From an uncultured Burkholderiaceae bacterium (lineage in GTDB: Bacteria > Pseudomonadota > Gammaproteobacteria > Burkholderiales > Burkholderiaceae_B), in assembly GCA_934525625.1 (NCBI GenBank), contig CAKSZL010000004.1:62001-126000 (forward strand): 64,000 bases of DNA, in the 5' to 3' direction. Every line of letters starts with the position of its first letter. Position 1 is the stretch's first letter. The notes below the pieces were generated by a model that worked only from the letters and a program-made list of their open reading frames with translations, did not search any database and was not told the origin of the DNA. The position numbers and the translations under genes were made by a program. Positions 57,880 to 64,000 of the stretch are shown one piece after another.

Positions 57880-59091
57880 ATGAATCCACTTACCTCCCTG
57901 TTGTCTCCCGCCAACCGCAACCTGACCCTGCTGGTCGCCGCGCAAGCGCTCGGAGCGGCGACACCGCCCATCATCATTTCGCTGGGCGGGCTGGTCGGGC
58001 AAATGCTGTCCGACGATCCGTCCATCGCCACCCTGCCCGTCAGCCTGTATCAACTGGGCCTGGCGCTGTCCACGATTCCCGCCGCCTACGCCGTCAAGCG
58101 CCTGGGCAGGCGCGAGGCCTATATGGTGGGCGGCATCGTGGGCGTGCTCTCCGCGCTGCTGGCGGCCTGGGGCATTTTCGAAAGCAGCTTTCTGTATTTC
58201 TGCCTGGGCATCACCCTGGCCGGCTTCTACGGCGCCTGCGTGCAAAGCTACCGCTTCGCCGCCGCCGACGCCGTACCGGTGGAGCGCCGCGCCCGCGCCA
58301 TTTCCATGGTGATGGTGGGCGGCCTGATCGCGGCCGTCATCGGCCCGCAAGTCGTCATCTGGACGCGCGACTCGCTGCCGGCCACCCCCTTCGCGGGCAG
58401 CTTCGTCAGCATGGCCGTCCTGGCGCTGCTGGCCCTGCCTTTGCTGGCCATGCTGCGCGTTCCCCGCGCGCAGGCCGTCCGGCAAGAGGACAGCGGCCGC
58501 TCGCTGGGCCAGATCGCCCGCACGCCGCGCTTTCCCGTGGCCGTGCTGGCCGGGGTCGTCTCCTTCGGCCTGATGAGCTTCATCATGACGGCTTCGCCCA
58601 TGGCCATGGTCGGCTGTGGCTACAGCGTGGGCACCGCCGCGCTGGGCATTCAATGGCACGTGCTGGCCATGTTCGGCCCCAGCTTCGTCACCGGCAGGCT
58701 GATAGACCGCTTCGGCAACAACACGCTGACGGCCGCCGGCCTGCTGCTGATAGGCGCGGCCGGCCTGCTGGCCTTGGGCGGCTTGGAGCTGACACATTTC
58801 TGGGGCTCGCTGATTCTGCTGGGCGTGGGCTGGAACTTCGGCTTCATCGGCGCCACGTCGATGGTGACCGACTGCTACCGGCCCAACGAGCGCGCCAAGG
58901 TGCAGGCCCTGAACGATTTCCTCGTCTTCGGCACGGTGGCGGCGGCTTCCTTCTTCTCGGGGCATTTGCTGAATACCGCCGGGTGGGAGGCCATCAACCT
59001 GTATATGCTGCCTTTGATCGTGGTGGTGCTGGCGGCGCAGTTGTGGCTGGCTTGGGTCGAGCGCGGGAAAGGGCCGGCGACGGCGGGCTGA
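57880..59091 (+). CDS. MFS transporter
   Basis: A 403-residue permease with twelve predicted membrane helices. The loop 2-3 signature is KRLGRREAYMVGG, an MFS motif A variant, repeated in degenerate form in the second half (GRLIDRFGNNTLTAAG). Members with this look (YfkF/YP_-type) export small molecules, but no substrate can be assigned. The ATG at 57880 is chosen because the upstream part of the open frame is not hydrophobic or conserved. It converges on the AI-2E gene with three bases between stops. Confidence 0.85.
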   Translation: MNPLTSLLSPANRNLTLLVAAQALGAATPPIIISLGGLVGQMLSDDPSIATLPVSLYQLGLALSTIPAAYAVKRLGRREAYMVGGIVGVLSALLAAWGIFESSFLYFCLGITLAGFYGACVQSYRFAAADAVPVERRARAISMVMVGGLIAAVIGPQVVIWTRDSLPATPFAGSFVSMAVLALLALPLLAMLRVPRAQAVRQEDSGRSLGQIARTPRFPVAVLAGVVSFGLMSFIMTASPMAMVGCGYSVGTAALGIQWHVLAMFGPSFVTGRLIDRFGNNTLTAAGLLLIGAAGLLALGGLELTHFWGSLILLGVGWNFGFIGATSMVTDCYRPNERAKVQALNDFLVFGTVAAASFFSGHLLNTAGWEAINLYMLPLIVVVLAAQLWLAWVERGKGPATAG

Positions 59092-59094
59092 CGC

Positions 59095-60177
59095 CTACTC
59101 GCCCGCGGTATCCCGCACCGGCAAGCCAGCCTGGGAATACGTGATCCACTCCCGCCAGATGGCGACCAGCAGCGCCATCAGCACCGGGCCGATGAACAAA
59201 CCCACCAGCCCCATGGTCTGCACGCCGCCCACCAAACCGAAGAACGTCGGCAGAAACGGCAGCTTGACGGGGCCGCCCACCAGGCGCGGGCGCAGGGTTT
59301 TGTCCACGATGAAGAGCTCCACCGCGCCCCAGGTGAACAGGCCTATGCCCGCCACCACATCGCCCGAGCCGATGAGATACAAAGACACCAGCGTGAACGA
59401 CAAAGGCGCGCCGCCGGGGATCAAGGCCATGAAGCCCGTGACCGCGCCCAGCAGCACCGGCGACGGTACGCCGGCTATCCAGTAGGCGACGCCCAGCACC
59501 ACGCCCTCGCCCAAGGCGATCAGGCCCATGCCGGTTACCGTGGAGTTGATGGTGGCGGGCACCATGCGGGAGAAACGCTGCCAGCGTTCGGGCAGCAGGC
59601 GTTCGCCCACGGCGTCGAGCTGGCCCACGATGCGCCGGCCGTCCTTGTACATGAAGAACAGCACGATCAGCATGAACAGCACCGTCAGCAGCAGGCTGAA
59701 AACGTTGCCCGTGGCCGACAGCAGCATGCGGTAGATGTTGCCCAGGTGCTCGCCGCTGACGGCCTCGACCACTTCGCCCAGCGCGTGGGGTTCGCCCAGG
59801 TAGGTGCGCCAGTGTTCGGCCACCCATTCGCCGATGACCGGCAGTTCGTTGATCCAGGCGGGCACCGGCACGCCGTGGCGGTTGGCCGCCAGCGCCCAGA
59901 TGACGAAGCTGCTGGCCTCCTGGATGGCGAAGGTAAGGGCCAGCGACAAGGGAATGATGAGCACCAGCAGCACGACCACCAGCGCAAGAGAGGCCGACAA
60001 GGTGTCGCGCCGGCCGCAATGGTTCCACAGGCGCCGGTACATCGGCCAACTGGCCAGGCAGATGATGAAAGCGGCCAGCACGGGAACCAGAAAGCCGCGT
60101 AGGAAATAAACGCCCGCCAACAAGACCAGCACCAGCAACCAACGGGTAATGAGCCAAACAGGGAGAATAGGTTGCAT
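59095..60177 (-). CDS. AI-2E family transporter (PerM/YdiK-like)
   Basis: A 360-residue inner-membrane protein of about seven to eight helices. Family marks are LVPVLAAFIICLASWPMYRRL, ALGEGVVLGVAYWIAGVPSP, FMALIPGGAPLSF and the FFGLVGGVQTMGLVGLFIGPVLMAL close. Members export diverse small molecules or act as Na/H antiporters; the substrate here is unknown. Length is typical. Confidence 0.9.
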   Translation of the reverse strand: MQPILPVWLITRWLLVLVLLAGVYFLRGFLVPVLAAFIICLASWPMYRRLWNHCGRRDTLSASLALVVVLLVLIIPLSLALTFAIQEASSFVIWALAANRHGVPVPAWINELPVIGEWVAEHWRTYLGEPHALGEVVEAVSGEHLGNIYRMLLSATGNVFSLLLTVLFMLIVLFFMYKDGRRIVGQLDAVGERLLPERWQRFSRMVPATINSTVTGMGLIALGEGVVLGVAYWIAGVPSPVLLGAVTGFMALIPGGAPLSFTLVSLYLIGSGDVVAGIGLFTWGAVELFIVDKTLRPRLVGGPVKLPFLPTFFGLVGGVQTMGLVGLFIGPVLMALLVAIWREWITYSQAGLPVRDTAGE

Positions 60178-60248
60178 AAAAACTTATAGAGGGCGAACGG
60201 ACATGCGGCGCGGCTTGCCCCGCATGTGGAGGAGGGAAAGGAGGGAAG

Positions 60249-60623
60249 TCAGTTGCCGACGTACATGGGCCTGTTGTCGTTCAGGTTCAGCCAGCCCTTG
60301 ACGATGCGGTAGATGACCCAGACGGCGTTGGCAAACAGAATGGCGTAGCCGACAAGCAGAATGATCGTGACGAAGCCCACCACCGTCCATAGAACGGCGA
60401 ACCAGAAAGTGCGTATCTGCCAACGGAAATGCGAGGCCAGCCAGGTGCCCTGCACTTCTTCCTGCTTGACGTAGTTGATGATGATGGCGACGAGGCTGGT
60501 AATGCCGACGAAAAACGAGGCTGCCTGCAAGGCGTAGACGACCGTCGTGATCGTCTTGGCCGACTTGAGCCTAGGGTCTTCAGCGCCCGTTTGGACGATG
60601 GTCTCAACGCTCTGGTCTTGCAT
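60249..60623 (-). CDS. Small DUF4870-like membrane protein
   Basis: A 124-residue protein with an acidic N-terminal tail and three hydrophobic segments (VVYALQAASFFVGITSLVAIIINY, WFAVLWTVVGFVTIILLVGY, and AILFANAVWVIYRIVKGW), ending NLNDNRPMYV. The pattern matches a family of small transmembrane proteins (DUF4870/YkvI-like tail RIVKGW-x-LNDNRPM) that I know only as uncharacterised. ATG 60623 follows a G-rich ribosome-binding site. Confidence 0.75.
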   Translation of the reverse strand: MQDQSVETIVQTGAEDPRLKSAKTITTVVYALQAASFFVGITSLVAIIINYVKQEEVQGTWLASHFRWQIRTFWFAVLWTVVGFVTIILLVGYAILFANAVWVIYRIVKGWLNLNDNRPMYVGN

Positions 60624-60791
60624 GGAACCCCCTTTTTGGAAAACGCAATGAGGCAAACCGGCGCCGGAGCGTGTTTGCGCCATAATGCTAGCAAGCCTGG
60701 GAAGCCGCCGCAAACATAATATCCGCCGCCGATACGATATTCGCGGATGCGCTTCGCTTCATGTTCCGATGACAGCCAACCATGGAATAAA

Positions 60792-60828
60792 AAATACCCG
60801 CCCCCGGAGAAAAAAGGGGCGGGTATTT
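60792..60828 (-). terminator. Terminator of phoX
   Basis: AAATACCCGCCCC (60792-60804) and GGGGCGGGTATTT (60816-60828) form a perfect 13-base stem. On the minus strand it ends TATTTTTTATT, so it is a strong rho-independent terminator about 50 bases after the phoX stop. Confidence 0.9.
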
Positions 60829-60875
60829 GTCGCCAAAGCAAGGCGCTGCGGGGCGGCGGTGCGCCCCCCATGCCT

Positions 60876-62942
60876 TTAGACGCCGATGGGCTGGCCGTCT
60901 TCGCGGCGGATGGCCACGGTGGAGGCGCGCGGGCGCACCTTGCCGGAGGGCGCCTTGGTGGCGTCGTCCGAATCGTAGGCAGGCCAGTTCACCGGATGCT
61001 GCACGTTCAGGAAGATCGTGGTGTGATCCGGCGTGAACGCGAAGCCCGTGATCTCGGCTTCGTTCGGGCCGACGAAGAAGCGGCGCAGGTCACCCTGGTT
61101 GTCCGCATTGATGGCGGGGCCGGTGCCGGTGGCGTCGGCCAGCGCGCCGGGCACCACGGCCAGCATCTGGTCGTTGGTGGCCTTGGCCACGGCGTTGTTG
61201 CGCCCGCCATCGATGCCGTTGTCGGTCTGGATCCACAGAATACCGCGGTCGTCGAAACCCAAGCCGTCTGGGCTGGCGAGCTGGTTGAGCTCGGTCAGTC
61301 CCGAGCGGTTCACGTCGGCCTCGGCATCGGCGTTGGCGCCGAACACGAAAATATCCCACTTGAAGGCGGTCGAATCCGTTTCGTCGTGCCAGCGGATGAT
61401 GTGGCCGTTGACGTTGTTCAAGCGCGGGTTGGCCGCGTTGGTTTCGTCCTTGCGGGCGGTATTGTTGGTGAGCGTCAGGTAGATGTCGCCGTTGGTCGGG
61501 TGCGTGGCCGTCCACTCGGGGCGGTCCATGGGCGTGGCGCCGACGAAGTCCGCCGCGCCGCGGGTGTTGATGAGGATGGCTTCCAGGCTGCCGAATTCCT
61601 GGCCCAGCGTGCGCCCGTCCGCGCCCTTGGCGTCTTCGGTCAAAGACAGCCACTCACCCGTGCCGTCTTCATTGAAGCGCGCCACGTACAGCGTGCCCTT
61701 GTCCAGGTACTTGGCGCCCACCGCCAGGCGGTCGGTGCGCTCGACGTCTTTCGGGTCCCACACGGCTTCCGAGACGAATTTATAGATGTACTCGAAGCGC
61801 GAGTCGTCGCCAGTATAGAAGGCAACGGGCTTGCCGGCTTCCAGCGGGCCGTAGGCCGCGCCTTCGTGGGCGAAGCGGCCCATGGCGGTGCGCTTGGTGG
61901 CGATGCTGTCCGGGTCGTAGGGATCGATCTCCACCAGGTAGCCGAAGCCGTTGACCTCGTTGCGATAGTCCTGCGTGGCGTCCGCGCCTGTGGCGGTGAT
62001 GTTGAAACGGGAGAACTCGCCTTGCACTTCAGAAGCATCGCCCGCTGCCGTTTCCCACAGGTAGCGCCCCTTGGCGGTGGGCACGCCCAGGCGCTTCTGG
62101 TGCGCCGGCTGATTGGCGGCGTCGGTGTTGACGAAGCAAGAGGCCCAGTTTTCCTCGGCCGTCAGGTAGGTGCCCCAGGGCGTGTAGCCGTTGCCGCAGT
62201 TGTTGTTCGTACCGCGCACCATCGCTCCGGCGGGCGAGTACCGCGTCTTGACCCAGTCGGTGCCTGCGACCGGGCCGGCCAGCGCCATGGGTGTGGCCGA
62301 GGTGAAGCGGCGGTTGTACTTCGAATTCTGAACGATCTCCCACTTGGAGCCGTTGAGCTTGACGTGCAGCACGGACACGCCGTGCGCATTGATTTCCTTG
62401 CGCACTTCCTCGGCGGGACGCTTGCCGTCGTTGCCGATGGTCGGGCCGTTGGGGTGCAAGGCGTTTTCGTCGATGTATTCGTGGTTCATGACCAGCAAGC
62501 CCTCGACCGAGCTGCCCTCCAGGGCGAAGTAGTGCATGCCGTCGTGGTGCATGCCGGTGGAATACAGCAGGTCTTGCGAGGTGTTGTTGCCGTCCTTGTC
62601 CCAGGGTCGGCCGTTGGCGTTGAACGGCGTGCCCCAGGGCGCGAAGACTTGCGCCACGTAGCCCGCCGGCATCACACAGGCGTCGGTCATGGAGTTGGGC
62701 AAGGATTCGAAACCCAGCGTCACCTTGGAAGGCGTCTCGCCACCGCCTCCGGGCGTAGCCTCGTCGTCACTGCCGCTGTCGCTGCCGCAGCCGGCCAGGC
62801 CCAGGCCGGTGGCCGACAGCAAGGCCGCGCTCAAGCTGCCCTGCATGAACCTGCGACGCGACAGGTTTTTCTCCAGTATCAGGCTAAAGGGCGTGTTGTC
62901 GCTGGCATTGCGATTGACTTTATCGCTGATGGACTTGCTCAT
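60876..62942 (-). CDS. phoX: PhoX-family alkaline phosphatase (Tat-exported)
   Basis: A 688-residue calcium/iron phosphomonoesterase. The twin-arginine signal is NLSRRRFMQGSLSAALLS (about residues 26-43) followed by a LGLAGCGSDS stretch, so the protein may be a Tat lipoprotein. PhoX-family marks are LLVMNHEYIDENAL, TPWGTYLTAEENW, GRFAHEGAAYGPLEAGKPVAFYTGDD and PDGLGFDDRGILWIQTDN. It releases phosphate from organic esters in the periplasm. ATG 62942 follows AGGAG. A Pho box upstream indicates control by PhoB. Confidence 0.93.
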   Translation of the reverse strand: MSKSISDKVNRNASDNTPFSLILEKNLSRRRFMQGSLSAALLSATGLGLAGCGSDSGSDDEATPGGGGETPSKVTLGFESLPNSMTDACVMPAGYVAQVFAPWGTPFNANGRPWDKDGNNTSQDLLYSTGMHHDGMHYFALEGSSVEGLLVMNHEYIDENALHPNGPTIGNDGKRPAEEVRKEINAHGVSVLHVKLNGSKWEIVQNSKYNRRFTSATPMALAGPVAGTDWVKTRYSPAGAMVRGTNNNCGNGYTPWGTYLTAEENWASCFVNTDAANQPAHQKRLGVPTAKGRYLWETAAGDASEVQGEFSRFNITATGADATQDYRNEVNGFGYLVEIDPYDPDSIATKRTAMGRFAHEGAAYGPLEAGKPVAFYTGDDSRFEYIYKFVSEAVWDPKDVERTDRLAVGAKYLDKGTLYVARFNEDGTGEWLSLTEDAKGADGRTLGQEFGSLEAILINTRGAADFVGATPMDRPEWTATHPTNGDIYLTLTNNTARKDETNAANPRLNNVNGHIIRWHDETDSTAFKWDIFVFGANADAEADVNRSGLTELNQLASPDGLGFDDRGILWIQTDNGIDGGRNNAVAKATNDQMLAVVPGALADATGTGPAINADNQGDLRRFFVGPNEAEITGFAFTPDHTTIFLNVQHPVNWPAYDSDDATKAPSGKVRPRASTVAIRREDGQPIGV

Positions 62943-63026
62943 TGGAACTCCTAAACTCGTGTTTGATCCCTGTCCGGGGTGATGTCGCGCCGGCATGGGC
63001 GTGCGTCACCCCGATGCGGCAGCGCG

Positions 63027-63060
63027 ATGTTAGGGGTCCAGCATGAAACTTTTATGTCAG
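63027..63060 (-). promoter_or_regulatory. Pho box and -10 of phoX
   Basis: On the minus strand CTGACAT-AAAA-GTTTCAT (63060-63043) matches the Pho box (CTGTCAT-N4-CTGTCAT) at 6/7 and 5/7, followed after 10 bases by TAACAT (63032-63027). This is the normal layout of a PhoB-activated promoter, about 85 bases before the phoX start. Confidence 0.65.
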
Positions 63061-63064
63061 AAAG

Positions 63065-63142
63065 GGCCCCCACGCCGCGCCTTCGGCTTGCTGCCCCCCA
63101 AGGGGGCGCTTTTTGCCTTGGGAGCGGCCCGGCGGCAAAAAG
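63065..63142. repeat. Interspersed GC-rich repeat, copy 3
   Basis: Runs from GGCCCCCACGCCGCGCCTTC through GCCCCCCAAGGGGGC to the core GCTTTTTGCCTTGGGAGCGG (63108-63127) and CCCGGCGGCAAAAA. It lies directly upstream of the phoX Pho box, between divergent phoX and cysA. Confidence 0.8.
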
Positions 63143-63193
63143 GACCACATGATCGCTACGCGGCGTGAAGGCGGAGGCTGGGCAGGGCGAAAC

Positions 63194-63214
63194 TTATAAC
63201 CGCCCTTGCTATAA
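63194..63214. promoter_or_regulatory. Possible LysR-type operator upstream of cysA
   Basis: TTATA-N11-TATAA is a perfect dyad about 113 bases before the cysA ATG in an AT-rich stretch. It resembles, with different spacing, the CTTATG-N9-CATAAG dyad in front of cysI, so a shared CysB-type regulator is possible. No clear promoter can be fixed. Confidence 0.3.
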
Positions 63215-63326
63215 AAATTTCGCAATATTCTTTTGGATTATGAGTGCGGCATGACATGATGCCCCATGGTTTCATCGCCGCCGCCGCGCCTGCGGCCCTG
63301 GCCGGCACCCCATCCCGGAATCCCCA

Positions 63327-64000
63327 TGAGCATAGAAGTCCGCAACGTCCACAAGCAATTCGGCGATTTCACCGCCTTGCACAACGTCTCCCTCAAGTTT
63401 CCCGACGGCGAGCTCACCGCCCTGCTCGGCCCGTCGGGCTGCGGCAAGACCACGCTGCTGCGCATCATCGCCGGCCTGGCGCAGGCCGACAGCGGGCAGA
63501 TACTGCTGGACGGCAACGACGCCTCGCGCCAGCACGTACGGGAACGCCAGGTGGGCTTCGTGTTCCAGCACTACGTGCTGTTCAAGCACATGACGGTGTT
63601 CGACAACATCGCTTTCGGCCTGCGCGTCAAACCGCGTGGCGAGCGTCCCGGCAAGGCGGAAATCCACGAACGCGTCATGCGCCTGCTGAATCTGGTTCAA
63701 CTGGACTGGCTGGCCGACCAATACCCCTCCAGCTTGTCGGGCGGCCAGCGCCAACGCATCGCGCTGGCGCGCGCGCTGGCGGTGGAGCCGCGCGTGCTGC
63801 TGCTGGACGAACCCTTCGGCGCCCTGGACGCCAAGGTGCGCAAGGAGCTGCGCCGCTGGCTGCGGCGCCTGCACGACGAGCTGCACGTCACCAGCATCTT
63901 CGTCACCCACGACCAGGAGGAAGCCCTGGAAGTGGCCGACCAGATCGTCGTCATGAACAAAGGCCGCGTCGAACAGCTGGGCACGCCCGACGAGGTGTAC
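63327..64000 (+). CDS. cysA: Sulfate/thiosulfate ABC transporter ATP-binding protein (cut by window end)
   Basis: The first 224 residues of an ABC ATPase. Walker A is [17 protein letters not shown], the Q-loop [22 protein letters not shown], the signature [15 protein letters not shown] and Walker [17 protein letters not shown], followed by the switch His in FVTHDQEEA. The KHMTVFDN and [23 protein letters not shown] patterns are those of CysA. It lacks adjacent permeases on the visible side and should complete the sbp-cysTW importer encoded 40 kb away. The C-terminal regulatory domain lies outside the window. Confidence 0.88.

Overview
The window is a GC-rich bacterial chromosome segment, most probably from a betaproteobacterium of the family Alcaligenaceae (Bordetella/Achromobacter/Pusillimonas-like). 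The strongest clue is the minus-strand block gyrA-serC-pheA-tyrA-aroA-cmk-rpsA-ihfB-lapA-lapB-rfaE1-hldD, with ompA-ubiG-HAD phosphatase running away from gyrA; I know this order from Bordetella and relatives. Most genes are packed in operons with ATGA or TGATG start/stop overlaps. No phage, insertion sequence, rRNA or CRISPR array is visible.

Layout. 0-5.6 kb (minus): a YejABEF-type peptide ABC importer (ATP-binding subunit cut by the window edge) behind a secreted staphylococcal-type nuclease. 5.8-8.3 kb: a DUF423 membrane protein, an adenine-deaminase-type enzyme, a cold-shock protein with its promoter and long leader, and a 59-residue membrane protein whose upstream region carries two LexA-type (SOS) boxes. 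8.7-18.0 kb (plus): a complete selenoprotein formate dehydrogenase locus, with an in-frame UGA and a SECIS hairpin, followed by fdnH, fdnI, fdhE, selA, selB and tRNA-Sec. 18.0-26.4 kb: assimilatory sulfate reduction, with cysT-cysW-cysH-cysD-cysN behind a sulfate-binding protein on the minus strand and cysI plus a DUF934 gene divergently on the plus strand. A cysA-type ATPase lies about 40 kb away at the right edge.

26.5-31.4 kb: a 1-Cys peroxiredoxin and then an accessory-looking insert: a 971-residue lipoprotein that may carry a pore-forming (MACPF-like) region, small ORFs and a response-regulator remnant. 31.4-39.9 kb: etfBA, a histone-deacetylase-like amidohydrolase, mltB, a small molybdopterin-fold protein coupled to a frameshifted dCACHE/GAF/HD-GYP sensor, cysM and a ComEA-like protein. 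40.2-54.0 kb: the LPS-heptose/LapAB/IHF/S1 and aromatic amino acid/serine/gyrase block. 54.4-63.1 kb: ompA, ubiG, a MupP/Gph phosphatase, a small LPS-kinase-like protein, an MFS transporter, an AI-2E family exporter, a small membrane protein and a Tat-exported PhoX phosphatase with a Pho box.

How it fits together. The 8.7-18 kb block is a self-sufficient module for making and inserting selenocysteine into one periplasm-facing respiratory formate dehydrogenase. The cys block provides sulfate import, activation and reduction to sulfide, which CysM can use for cysteine synthesis. Non-coding features include rho-independent terminators, a short GC-rich repeat present in three clear copies and one degenerate copy, and one 126-base structured inverted-repeat element at 57.55 kb.
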